64,000 bases of DNA from Calamus simplicifolius (lineage: Eukaryota > Streptophyta > Magnoliopsida > Arecales > Arecaceae). How positions within the stretch are numbered: position 1 is the first letter of the stretch; each line of letters starts with the position of its first letter. The translations under genes were made by a program, and so were the position numbers. The stretch spans positions 1 through 64,000 of the forward strand of contig UESW01001867.1 of NCBI GenBank assembly GCA_900491605.1. Reading direction: 5' to 3'. The notes under the pieces are model-generated. The model ran no database searches, was not told the DNA's origin, and saw only the letters and a program-made list of their open reading frames with translations. Positions 9,764 through 19,726 of the stretch are shown here, piece after piece.

Positions 9764-11818
9764 CGCGCACGGCCAGGAGGGCCGATGCGCGCAGCCCGCG
9801 GCGCGCAGCGCGGGCGAGGTAGGCGTCCGAGGGCCTACCCGGGCGGAATGACCGCGCAACAGGATGTGCGCGCCGCCCTGGGGTGGGCACACCCCATGTC
9901 ATGTGGCGTGAACTTGGAAGCCAATGCGCCACGGTCGGATGCGGGCTCACACTTCAGACGCGACGGCACGCGGAGCCCTGCATCAGCGCGCAAGTTATCA
10001 GCAGGCGCGCGCGGCCAAGGAAGACCGAAGGTGCGCGCAGCTCACCGGCCCTGAAGCAGGAGGCGGCTGGCAGGTGAGCGCGCGACCAACTGGGCGCGCT
10101 GCGGCGTGCCCAGCCCTCAACAGCGGACAGAAGTCAGAGGCGCGGCGATGGCGAGGTTGCCAGCGCCCAGCGCCCCGCTGTGCGCGCACGCCAGATGAGC
10201 GTGGCCCAGCGCACAGCGGCCGGATGCCACAGCGCGGCATTGGCGAGGTTGCCAATGCCCAGCGCTAAGCAGTGCGCGCACGCCAGGCGGGCGTGGCCCA
10301 GCGCACTGCAGCCTAGCGCTCCACAGTGCGCGCACGCCAGGCGGGCGTGGTCCAGCGCACTGTAGCCTTGCAGTCAGTGGCGCGGCGATGGCGAGGTTGC
10401 CAGCGCCCGCGCCCAGCTGCGCGCGCACGCCAGGAGGGCGTGGCCCAGCGCGCAGCAGCCCCAGCGCACGGCAGGCGGCGTGGCGAGGTTGTTCAGCGCC
10501 ACGCCAGCCCAGAGCGCGCGCCAGGCGGGAGCGCGCCTGGCAACCCTGCGACCAGCGGGCGGGCAGGCGGCCCGCCCACCAGCGCGCGCGCCAGGCGGGC
10601 GCGCGCCTATCGGCCATCAGCTGTGGCTTGGCGAGGTTGTCAGAGAACCTCGCCAGGCTGCCCAGCGCGCAGCGGGCGCGCGCCAGGCGGGCGCGCGCCG
10701 CCCAGCGGCATGTCCAGATGTCCAGCGCGCGCGCCAGGTGGGCACGCGCGTCCCAGCCACTTGGCGAGGTTGGCACAGAGGCAAGCCAGGGCTGGATGCA
10801 GATGGGACTTGGGCGCACTCGTTCAAAGTGGGCTCGAGTCATTCTAGAAGCTTGGCTGGTTGGGAGAAGGTTACAAGGTTGTTGGCCAGGAGGTTGGGCG
10901 AAACAGATTCTGGCATGGCAGCGGCTAGTTAGTTGACTGAGCTAGCCGTAGGCCGTTGCAAGGCAAGGCGGGCTGAGCAACCATCTGGGATGCAACGGCT
11001 AGGAGGAGGAGCGTCCAGGCGGTTCAGCGCAACAGCTTCTTGGACGGTTGCATCCAAGAAGACCGTTTGATGGCAACGGCTAGGGGAGCGTCCGAGCAAG
11101 GCTGCGGCTATTTAAGAAGAGGGGTGGCTTCATTTGAAGGTAGCTTAGAGAGCTTAGAGAGGAGCTTAGAGAGAGGAGCTAGAGAGCTTGGGGATCGAAA
11201 GCTCAAATCAGAGATCAGCCAGTCTTGGGCTGAGCTCTGAGTTTCCCTTGAAAGGAGAGGAAGGATCTGCCAAGGAAGGGAAGGAGACGTCCTGCGATCA
11301 GCCTTGGAGGAGGCGATCATCCTGGAGGAGATCAGTCGACGGCGTGCTGATGCGCTAGGAGGCTGCTGGTGCGTTCCTTGGGCGAGGCAAGGAGCACGAG
11401 CGACGGTCGCTGCAGAAAGGAGGGGTCCCTACGCGCGACTAGGGGCTGCGAGGGTTTCTTGTAGCCAAACTGGCAAGGTAGGAAGATCTGTCCTGTGGGA
11501 GTCTTTGTAGTGCACGGTGCACATATACCTTTGTCAGTCCTCTTGGGGATTGTATAATCAAGAGGTTGGGACGGCAGTCCCGTATATCCTGTGTTTGGTA
11601 TGTGATTGATTGAATGGGGTGCCAAGGGGATCGTGCGATCATCTAAAGGGGGAGCAGGGCTAAGGGGAGGCGAGGTTCCCTACAACCTCACCTGCTGTGG
11701 GTGCATAACTCTGATAGAGGAGAGGCTGTACTTGGCGCGCAGCGCCAAGGCCATCATCCAGCTAGGTGCTTCCGCATCTAAAGAAAAAAATTAAGGCCCT
11801 AGACCTAGCCGGGTGACA
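9747..11818 (+). repeat. 3' LTR of the chromodomain element
   Basis: It is the second LTR copy, TGTTACCGCCCC to CCGGGTGACA, 2072 bp against 2086 bp for the 5' copy. I see about fifteen single- or double-base indels and only a few substitutions. TATA-like CTATTTAAG is at 11108-11116. The CTTAGAGAGG repeat is slightly shorter than in the 5' copy. The IGS resumes directly at 11819. Confidence 0.93.
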
Positions 11819-12098
11819 CTACCATTCTTGCGCGGCGTCCGGTCTCCCGCCACCCCGGGGGCTCCAGCGAAACGAGCGGCATTGCAGCTCGGCCCGCAAC
11901 GGACAAGCGCCCTGAGCGCGCCAGGCACCCTGCTTGGACCAGCGACGACGCATCCACCAGCGTGGCCGCTACGAACATCGTGTCGCGGCCCAAGGCCGGA
12001 CGAGCACGACGGACGCAGGAGCCTCGCTAGGGATAAGAGGCGTCGACAGCCCAAGGAATCGAGGGGCGACGTCAGCAGTATTGCGGCGACCGTACACA

Positions 12099-12108
12099 CT
12101 CCCCCTAC
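12099..12108 (-). promoter_or_regulatory. Putative Pol I spacer promoter, copy 3 (uninterrupted)
   Basis: CTCCCCCTAC on the plus strand, followed by AATTCTGCCGCGGC. The minus strand reads AGAATTGTAGGGGGAG. The downstream 100 bp match the corresponding region of copies 1 and 2. No insertion is present here. Confidence 0.5.
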
Positions 12109-13159
12109 AATTCTGCCGCGGCATCGAGTCCTCGGCCACCCCGGGGGCTCCTCCGAAACGAGCGGCATTGCAGCATGCTCCGGAGTTCCGGACAAGCGTC
12201 GGGAGCACGCCAGGGACCCTGCCGGGGCCGGCGATTCATCCACTAGCGGGGCCGCTGCAAACGTCGTGATGCGGCCCGAGGCCGGACAACGACGACGGAC
12301 ACACGAGCACCGCTAGGGATAAGGCCCTGGCGGCCCGAGGATTCGAGGGGCGGAGGGATGGTACGAGGCCAAGCCCGACGCCCCGGCCCAGCCCCCAGGG
12401 AGGTGCCCCGCGATAAGGGCCGCATCGCCGTGGACGGGGGGAGGCGAGGAAGGGGGCGGGAACGTCGCCCCTCCCGGAGGCAGCGGCCGGGGAGCATCGT
12501 GGGTACCCACGCACCGGCAGGCCGAGCGCGGGGTTCTAAGGCCCGCCTGCTCCGAGGAACACGACCGAACGGGTACACTCCCCGCCAGCCTTAGCACAGG
12601 GATTCGGGGTTTTACGGACCAAACCCATTCGGACAGCCGCCTGGCATGCCGATTCGGCGCCGCTCCGTGCGAAGCGGGGGCCCAGTAGGGCGCGCGTCGC
12701 CGCATCGAGCCCCGCCTCCGGCAAACCATTGCGCACGCTCGTGCTCGCATCGCGCCGGCGGGGCACGGCCGTTGGCCAAGCGCCACCGACCGCGCTTGCA
12801 GGGAACCAGCACGGGCCTGGCCAAGGCATTTGCCCGCGCTGGCACGGGAGCGCATGGCCGGCCTGGGCCTTGGCCGCGCCGGGCCATGGCCGCGCAGTTC
12901 CGCCCTGCCCTTGGCCTCATCCGCTTGGGCCGTGGCCGGCGGGCGCATGGCTGCGCGCACTTCCTCGCGGCCATGCCTGCCTTGGCCGCACTGGCGCATG
13001 GCCGCGCGGGCCCTGGCCATGGGGGCGCATGGCCGCGTGGGCCTTGGCCACGTGGCCGCGTGGCTGCGCGCCCTCCCTCGCTGCCATGCCTGCCTTGGCC
13101 GCACGGGCGCGTGGCCGCGCGGGCCTTGGCCTCGCGGCCATGCCTCTGCCTTGGCCGCG

Positions 13160-13600
13160 CGGGCGTCGCGGCCTCGCGCAGGTCTTGGGCGCGCGCCGTG
13201 CGTGCGGCAAAGGGCTGGCGGGCGTGCGCAGGGCCGGGCCCGAGTTGCCCCAGCCTCGCCGTTGGCCGGGCGCGCCTCGGCCGCGCGGGCGCCGCGGCCT
13301 CGCGCAGGTCTTGGGCGCGCGCCGTGCTTGCGGCAAAGGGCTGGCGGGCGTGCGCAGGGCCTGGGCCCAGGGTGCCCCAGCCTCGCCGGTGGCCGGCCGT
13401 GCCTTGGCCCCGCGTGCGCCGTGCCCTCGCGCAGGTCTTTAGGCGCGCGCCGTGCTTGGGGCAAAGGGCTGGCGGGCATGCGCAGGTCCTGGGCCCGGGG
13501 TTGCCACAAGCACGGCGGCGTGCCTTGGCCGCGCGGGCGCCGTTGGCTCGCGCACGTCTTGGGCGCGCGCAAAGGGCTGGCGGGCGTGCGCAGGGCCAAT
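13160..13600. repeat. GC-rich IGS tandem repeat, about 4 units of 119-138 bp
   Basis: The marker CTCGCGCAGGTCTTGGGCGC recurs near 13168, 13293, 13431 (with an inserted T) and 13548 (one change). It is followed in the first three by GCGCCGTGC, GGCAAAGGGCTGGCGGGC and a CCCCAGCCTCGCC-like piece. A looser repeat of GGCCTTGGCC and GGCCGCGCGGGC precedes it from about 12830. Long open frames on both strands here are compositional artefacts. Confidence 0.8.
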
Positions 13601-13796
13601 GCGTGGCTTGCATCCGCACTCCGAGCAACGGTCCCGCCACATCATTCCCGCTCATGCCACTTCGGCATCCCGCCTTTGCCATGTGGACTGGTGATGGCCA
13701 TGCCTTGCCGGCGCGAGGCATGCTTTGGCCAAGCCCCTTGGGTGCCGTGGCCAAGCCCTAGGCCAAGCCTTGACTTGGACCTAGTGGCGAGTAGTT

Positions 13797-13806
13797 CTCC
13801 CCCTAC
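13797..13806 (-). promoter_or_regulatory. Putative Pol I start motif, copy 4, abutted by an inverted LTR
   Basis: CTCCCCCTAC on the plus strand ends exactly where a minus-strand LTR of the same family as 4115-11818 begins (TG at 13807). The left flank (GGCGAGTAGTT) differs from the other copies, so this is a separate spacer location, not a duplicate of the 4114 junction. Confidence 0.45.
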
Positions 13807-14485
13807 TGTCGCCCGGCTAGGTCTAGGGCCTTAATTTTTTTCTTTAGATGCGGAAGCACCTAGCTGGATGATGGCCTTGGCGCTGCGCGCCAAGTACAGC
13901 CTCTCCTCTATCAGAGTTATGCACCCACAGCAGGTGAGGTTATAGGGAACCTCGCCTCCCCTAATGCCCTGTCCCTCTTTAGATGATCGCACGATCCCCT
14001 TTGGCACCCCATTCAATCAATCACACGCCAAACACAGGATATACAGGACTGCCGTCCCAACCTCTTTGATTATACAATCCCCAAGAGGACTGACAAAGGT
14101 ATGTGTGCACCGTGCACTACAAAAGACTCCCCACAGGACAGATCTTCCTACCTTGCCAGTTTGGCTACAAGAAACCCTCGCAGCCCCTAGTCGCGCGTAG
14201 GGACCCTTCCTTTCTGCAGCGACCGTCGCTCGTGCTCCTTGCCTCGCCCAAGGAACGCACCAGCAGTCTCCTAGCGCATCAGCACGCCGTCGACCTGATC
14301 TCCTCCAGGATGATCGCCTCCTCCCAAGGCTGATCGCAGGACGTCTCCTTCCCTTCCTTGGCAGATCCTTCCTCTCCTTTCAAGGGAAACTCAGAGCTCA
14401 GCCCAAGACTGGCTGATCTCTGATTTGAGCTTTCGATCCCCAAGCTCCCTTCAAGCTCCTCTCTCTAAGCTGCCTCAAATGAAGG
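13807..14485 (-). repeat. Truncated inverted LTR of the chromodomain element family
   Basis: 13807 onward is the reverse complement of the last ~680 bp of the LTRs at 4115-6200 and 9747-11818: TGTCGCCCGGCTAGGTCTAG corresponds to the LTR end. Similarity is high, with scattered changes such as GTCGCCC for GTCACCC. It stops just downstream of the TATA-like region at 14485, where another LTR element begins. This is the rDNA-proximal end of a second element, inserted in the opposite orientation. The rest of that element is not in the window. Confidence 0.9.
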
Positions 14486-15370
14486 TGTCACGCCCCAGAC
14501 CCAAAATTTTGAGCTAGGGTGACAACCCGCCGCGTGCCGGGCACGCAAGGCGTCCCGAAACATGACACTGAGTTCAATAAAAGCAATAACCTATATATCA
14601 TTCAAGTCCATGTCTTTAATACAATCCATAACTAAAGATTTGGGCTACAAGCCCTACACATAAGCATTACAGGGGTTACATCAACATATGAATCCACTTT
14701 ATAGAAGCTCCAACTAACCCATGGTTCCTTACACACCACAATGATAAAGTCTGGGCATCAAGCCCTACACATATATAATATTGGGGCTACAACAAAATAA
14801 TGATCTGGCTTATTTACTAGAAGATCCATCACCCCAAAATCCATCTTCAACCTCGTGGCTCTGATAAAAACATTGTAAGGATTTTGTGAGCTTACACTCA
14901 GTAAGTAAACCATGTTATACAGTCCAATCATAGCATAGCAATCAATAAGCATATAAATAATCTGCATGCATAAACACTTCACAAATACTCAAACATGTAA
15001 TGTAAGTAAACTCATCATTGTTATATTATATCATAGCAAATTATAGTGTATATAAACAATTCATTGTCATATTATATTATATGTGTCCCACGGCTCTGCA
15101 ATGCCCCATAACAAAGGAGAGCCGTGGCGGCACATATCAATATAATTCATTCTTTTGCATTCACAATCACTCCATTATGCAATATAAGTATTATATCATG
15201 CGTGTCCCACGGCCCTACAATGCCCCATAACAAAGGAGAACCGCGGCGGCACTTATGAATATAATACCAATCATTTGCATCCATAATTGCTCAATTATAC
15301 TTTATAAGTAAACCCACTGTTTATACTCTCAATGGTAACTGTAAATGTGACCCACGGCCCTGCAATATCT

Positions 15371-15800
15371 CAATAATGTACCAGCCAGCATTCCCTTAAA
15401 GCATCTCCCTACTGAAAGGTCAAGATGCCAGGGTCACGCCAATAATGTACCAACAAGCATTCCCTAGAAGTATCCCCCCTACTGAAAGGGTCGAGATACC
15501 AGGGTCATGCCAATAATGTATCACCCAGCATTCCCTAGAAGTATCCCTCCCTACTGAAAGGGTCGGAATACCAGGGTCATGCCAATAATGTATCACCCAG
15601 CATTCCCTAGAAGTATCCCTCCCTACTGAAAGGGTCGGAATACCAGGGTCATGCCAATAATGTATCACCCAGCATTCCCTAGAAGTATCCCTCCCTACTG
15701 AAAGGGTCGGAATACCAGGGTCATGCCAATAATGTATCACCCAGCATTCCCTAGAAGTATCCCTCCCTACTGAAAGGGTCGGAATACCAGGGTCATGCCA
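15371..15800. repeat. 72-bp tandem array in the left LTR
   Basis: Unit landmarks CAATAATGTA recur at 15440, 15511, 15583, 15655 and 15727, each followed by AGCATTCCCTAGAAGTATCC and CTACTGAAAGGGTC. The last four units are nearly identical (variant CACCCAGCATT, GGAATACC). The homologous array in the other LTR carries a different dominant variant. Confidence 0.92.
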
Positions 15801-15979
15801 ATATCGAAATCCATCAGAACACGTCCTCTAGACGTATGTGTGGTATGACAGGATAAAGGAGAACCGTGGCGACACATAACAGTACCTCACATCACATCAA
15901 TACATCAATACATCAATCATGTAGCAAAACAGTGGATTATACTTACTGAACAATTGCATGTAATATATCACATCAATGT

Positions 15980-16220
15980 CACGCTAACTGCATCTCTTAT
16001 GCATAGCAACTGCATCTCTCATGCATAGCAACTGCATCTCTCATGCATAGCAACAGCATCTCTCATGCATAGCAACAACATAGCAACGGCATCTCACATG
16101 CATAGCAACAGCATAGCAACGGCATCTCACATGCATAGCAACAGCATAGCAACGGCATCTCACATGCATAGCCACAGCATCTCACATGCATAATAACTGC
16201 ATCTCACATGCATAGCATAT
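15980..16220. repeat. Short tandem array CATAGCAAC / GCATCTCACATG
   Basis: About ten imperfect units of CATGCATAGCAAC plus GCATCTC(T/A)CATG. A shorter version occurs at about 21360-21545 in the other LTR, so copy number differs between LTRs of the same element. Confidence 0.85.
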
Positions 16221-16619
16221 GAAATCATAGTATTCATCTACTTACACAATTAGCCAATAACAATTCACAATTTAACTACGCATATCCTGAAATAACTTAT
16301 TTAATAAACTGATAACTGGTTTACTTACCTTCGCACGCAATCCAACAGATATATCAGCTAATCAGATGTCGGGATACCTACAGGATCATTTTACACAATT
16401 AATGATTAAAATCTGGATAATGAAATGATTCCTAAGACTCTACCCTAACCAATCCACGGGCCCAACTTCGGACTCGAATATCTCTCACCATACTCACTCA
16501 AATGGGGAAGTAAAAATACCCCAAGAAACTAGAATTCACCCAGATTCTAGCCATATAAAAATTATGCTAATCCGGGCCCGTTACAGGGCCCAAAAATCAG
16601 CCCAAACATCTGCTCACAG

Positions 16620-17335
16620 CACGGCCCAAAAGGCCTGAACCGGCCGGCCCAGCCGGCCCGGTTCGATCCTAAACCACCCGATCCCCTGTTTCACCGAACA
16701 GGGGACGGGGACGTGGCCGGCGGCCGGGGCCGCCGCCGGCCAAATTGAGGGCGGCCCGGCCGCCGGTGGCCGGGCCAGAGCCGGCCGCCGCCGCGGCCGG
16801 CCGCCAAACCATCTCTCCCTCCCTCAATTTCTCTCGATCTCCCAGACTCCTCCGCGCGGCATGGAACCATGCCGGCGGCACGGCCGGCCACCTTGGCCGG
16901 CCGGACCTCCACCGGACGCACGCCCGGCGCCGGTGGAGGCGACAGGCCAACGGTCGGGCCCGGCGAGGCGGCGAGCACGCCGCCGGGCCCGAACCAACCG
17001 ACGGAAGCCGGTTCGGCTTCCGCCACCGCGCGAGAGGAGGGCCAATTGGCCCTCCCTCTCCTCTCTCTCTCCACCACTACCCCGCCGGACGCCTCCCCCG
17101 GCGCCGGCGGGGTCGCCGGCCAAGGCTCAGGCCCGGCGCGGCGGCGAGCACGCCGCCGGGCCTGAACCAAGGGGATCGGCCGGTTCCTCCTTTCTTCTCT
17201 CGTGATCTCTCTGTCTCTCTCTCTCTCTCTGGTTCTCTTTCTCTCTCTCTCTCAGGCTCTTTCTCTCTCTCTGGTTCTCTTTCTGTCTCTCATGCTTTCT
17301 CTCTCTCTCTCCCTCTCTCTCTCTCTCTGGGAGGC
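16620..17335. repeat. GC-rich island and CT microsatellite in the LTR
   Basis: 16620-17170 is rich in GGCCGGC and CGCCGG words, including a near-palindrome around GAACCGGCCGGCCCAGCCGG. It contrasts sharply with the AT-rich LTR around it. 17203-17335 is mostly (CT)n with TCTGGTTCT interruptions. Counterparts lie at 21955-22500 and 22525-22612. Open frames on both strands are not supported as genes. Confidence 0.8.
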
Positions 17336-17569
17336 AGGGGATTACCTGATCGAAGCCGACTCCAGGATGATGGAGGGAGTCCCCCTCCATCATATAAATA
17401 GTCCCCTATGCAACGCTTCAATTCATGGACTCAGACACGACTCGGAAATCCAAGCGACATACAGGGAATTTAAATATCATAATAACACTAAGTGCCACCC
17501 CAATTAAATACCACCCCAATTAAATACCGAGAGTTATCCTCCCTACAATTAAATTACCGGGGGTTTACA

Positions 17570-17580
17570 TTCTCCCCCCC
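17570..17580 (-). other. Polypurine tract of the LARD-like element
   Basis: The minus strand reads GGGGGGGAGAA directly before the LTR start TGTAAACCCCCGG. This fits a plus-strand primer for an element read right to left. Confidence 0.75.
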
Positions 17581-17639
17581 TTATAAGAATTTCGTCCTCG
17601 AAATTGATATACGATATAGAATCCAAATTTTTCCCTCTC

Positions 17640-17890
17640 ATAATCAATTAAATTTTATTAAAAGTCATGGTCATCTATACTTCATTGATCTTCATAAGTC
17701 AATTCTTTCTTAAGTTAAATTGGTTCAAGTTCTAACACATAACGGGGGTTTGAAATACACCTCGTCAGTCANTTAAATTTTATTAAAAGTCACGGTCATC
17801 TATACTTCATTGATCTTCATAAGTCAATTCTTTCTTAAGTTAAATTGGTTCAAGTTCTAGCACATAACGGGGTTTAAAATATACCTCCTC
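17640..17890. repeat. 125-bp tandem duplication containing an ambiguous base
   Basis: TTAAATTTTATTAAAAGTCA starts at 17648 and again at 17773 (one base changed later in the unit). Both copies run on through CTTCATTGATCTTCATAAG to CACATAACGGGG. The N at 17772 is at the start of the second unit. The duplication could be real or an assembly artefact. Confidence 0.85.
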
Positions 17891-19707
17891 AGTTATAAAG
17901 ATTTGAAACACATTGAACACCCCAAAGAGTAATGAAAGCAGTGTTAAGCTATAAGACACTTCCTTCATCCTGATCAAAGTTTCTAATGAACAAATGTTTT
18001 GTGACACAAGTCACCTCTAACACAGACCTCATAACATCATTGGTTAGCAAAGCTTCCAATTGATCTTTAACCTGAAATTTCGAATCTTTCTCTTGATCAT
18101 TAACATAACTCTTCTATTAACTTTGAGCTACAAAAACTGCTTTAATTAATGATACTTTTCATAGCTGTTAAACAAACTCAGTCCAAAACTGTCGCTTTCA
18201 CATCATCTCAATATGAATGAAATCTATTCCTTATATCGTAGACAATTGAAATAAATCCATTTGAATATTGGCTTGGTAATCAATAATTAAGTAATTTCAT
18301 TGAGGGCAAGAACAATACCAAGCACCTCTTAAATCCATTACACAGGCTCACGGTATAACATCTAAAATCTTATTGGTTTCTGTAGTTGTCTATTACATGT
18401 ATAATGTCTTCCATGCTTAAGGTCAGCAACATATCGGGTACTCTCGATTCCTTAATAAGACAGTTCTAAATTCTTGTGAATTAGATATAAGATAATTTTC
18501 TTTCAATGCTCTCTCAACTCTTGAATAGTTGAATGTACCATTAATCATTACGACACTTATATCAATCATCATAATATACTTGGTTTCACTCTTGAATACT
18601 TCAATCTAACACTAATGAACATCATGCCAATCATTTAAGATATCTTTCATAATTATCGTAATTAAAATTCATTTTCTTTGAATATAGATATGCCACTCAT
18701 GGCTGATTGATAATTTATCCATCCAGTCTCGAATTCAGAAAGTACTCAATTGCAATTAATCAAAAATATGTAATTAACTATTCCATTCCCAAAATATCAT
18801 CAATATTAATCATCCCTATAACCAGCAGATGAGTTCATAATCTTACAATATCAATAATGTAAGTTCTACTATTAAAATTCATTATATTCATCCACATTCA
18901 AATTTAGATTTACTAACTCCAAATCCACATATCAACTCAATTGCAATATGAACATATTGTCATCAATTGAAATTTTCCACTACTATGTCATATTAAAATT
19001 TCATCTACCCATATTATTTAAAGGTCTAAAATTGCTACGAATCATTTCCAGCAAGTTTGATGGAGCTAAAACCTCTAGAAGCCCCTTGACCTCCCCACTG
19101 ATCAAGGCTACCAGCCAGGGAGCCCACATAATATTATTGACTTGTGATGGTTCATTCTCAATTCCTATCAAACTTGTAATTCAATTAATATCTTGATAAA
19201 CTTTAAATTTCAAGCTCCCAAAGCATAATTTATGAAATTCCTTGAAAGTCATAATTGTCTCAATGTCATCCAAGTATTTTGCCTAGAGTGTCATTATGCA
19301 TATGTCCCTAAGATCATAACCTGGGTCTTGTGGGTTATGGGCCCACCATGCTTCCGCTGCGCCCTCTGATGCTGCATGTCCTGCATAGACTGCGCCAAAC
19401 TCGAGAGCTTGAAGTATCTCGGACTGGAATCGCTGGTGCTTAGTTCCTACTGGGCTGGCAGGGGCCATACCTCCAGTAGTTCCTTAACCCACCAGCTGAT
19501 CAGCATTACCGGCCAGAGAGTCCTCCCATACAGTTGGCTCCTAGTACGGCGAGCCATAACTATTTTCTGTTAAATTAGATGTGGTTAATATCATAAACTA
19601 AAGTGTCAGGTGACTCTAAGTATAATGTCATCAAATATGTTCTCTATGTGTTATCATGTCAATATGTCTGTGTCCCTAGGGTCTCTATATCATGTCCTAG
19701 GGTCAGT

Positions 19708-19719
19708 GCTCTGATACCA
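19708..19719 (-). other. Primer binding site (initiator tRNA-Met) of the LARD-like element
   Basis: Plus strand GCTCTGATACCA is the reverse complement of TGGTATCAGAGC. It is separated from the LTR end at 19727 by seven bases (TAAAAGC), more than usual. Confidence 0.88.
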
Positions 19720-19726
19720 TAAAAGC

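Larger units (their letters stand above)
4115..11818 (+). mobile_element. Ty3/gypsy chromodomain LTR retrotransposon in the rDNA spacer, non-autonomous
   Basis: This is a structurally complete element: 5' LTR 4115-6200, initiator-Met tRNA primer site 6203-6214, one long open frame 6455-9763, purine-rich tract 9734-9745, 3' LTR 9747-11818, and CTAC duplication on both sides. The frame shows Gag, a zinc knuckle, an aspartic protease, remnants of RT, RNase H and integrase, and a chromodomain-like C terminus. That places it among chromoviruses, perhaps the Galadriel clade, whose Musa member 'monkey' was reported at nucleolar organisers (from memory). RT and integrase catalytic cores are missing. 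LTRs are nearly identical, so the insertion is recent. It lies antisense to rRNA transcription. Confidence 0.93.
11819..13806. repeat. rDNA intergenic spacer, right block
   Basis: The sequence continues the IGS interrupted at 4114. 11823-12060 matches 1911-2150, including CCACCCCGGGGGCTCC and AACATCGTGTCGCGGCCCAA. A second copy of that module starts at 12109 and a subrepeat copy lies at 12231-12420. 12420-12580 resembles the region before copy 1 and ends in a degenerate CACTCCCCGCC. From 12600 the sequence turns into very GC-rich repeats of GGCCTTGGCCGCGCGGGCG type. It ends at a second retroelement. No 25S gene is reached. Confidence 0.85.
14486..17569 (-). repeat. 3' LTR (left copy) of the LARD-like element
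   Basis: It aligns with 19727-22844. From the left it contains an AT-rich part with ACCCACGGCCCTGCAAT-type repeats, a 72-bp tandem array, a 20-bp CATAGCAAC/GCATCTCACATG array, a very GC-rich island and a CT microsatellite. The long U3 and R are unusual in carrying so many different tandem arrays. Confidence 0.88.
17570..19726 (-). other. Internal region of the LARD-like element, no coding capacity seen
   Basis: About 2.16 kb, AT-rich, lacking any frame with gag or pol motifs on either strand. A 125-bp tandem duplication lies at about 17640-17890 and includes the only ambiguous base (N at 17772). Two GC-richer patches at about 19060-19140 and 19330-19560 share a motif (CACC/CCAGCTGATCA, then GGCCAG/GCCAGGGAG), so they may be a diverged internal repeat. 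Confidence 0.7.

Noticed and set aside
9660..9851. Separate small gene at the chromodomain element's 3' end
   Set aside because: It overlaps the main frame and LTR, and is a shadow frame.
12565..12582. Fifth Pol I start motif (CACTCCCCGCC)
   Set aside because: The flanks resemble the other copies, but the CTAC core is lost. It was kept only as part of the IGS description.
12313..13834. Frames of 300-430 codons on both strands in the right IGS block
   Set aside because: The Ala/Arg/Pro-rich repeat translations mirror the tandem DNA units. They are compositional artefacts.
15420..15740. 106-codon minus-strand frame with repeated HYWHDPGIPTLSVGRDTS
   Set aside because: It is only the 72-bp LTR array read in one frame, and the other LTR does not keep it open.
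16691..17401. Overlapping frames of 150-220 codons in the LTR GC island
   Set aside because: Both strands are open, the ends are in CT repeats, and no domain is recognisable.
17648..17890. Copia or gypsy coding remnants inside the LARD-like internal region
   Set aside because: No motif could be read on either strand. The frames are short and AT-rich.
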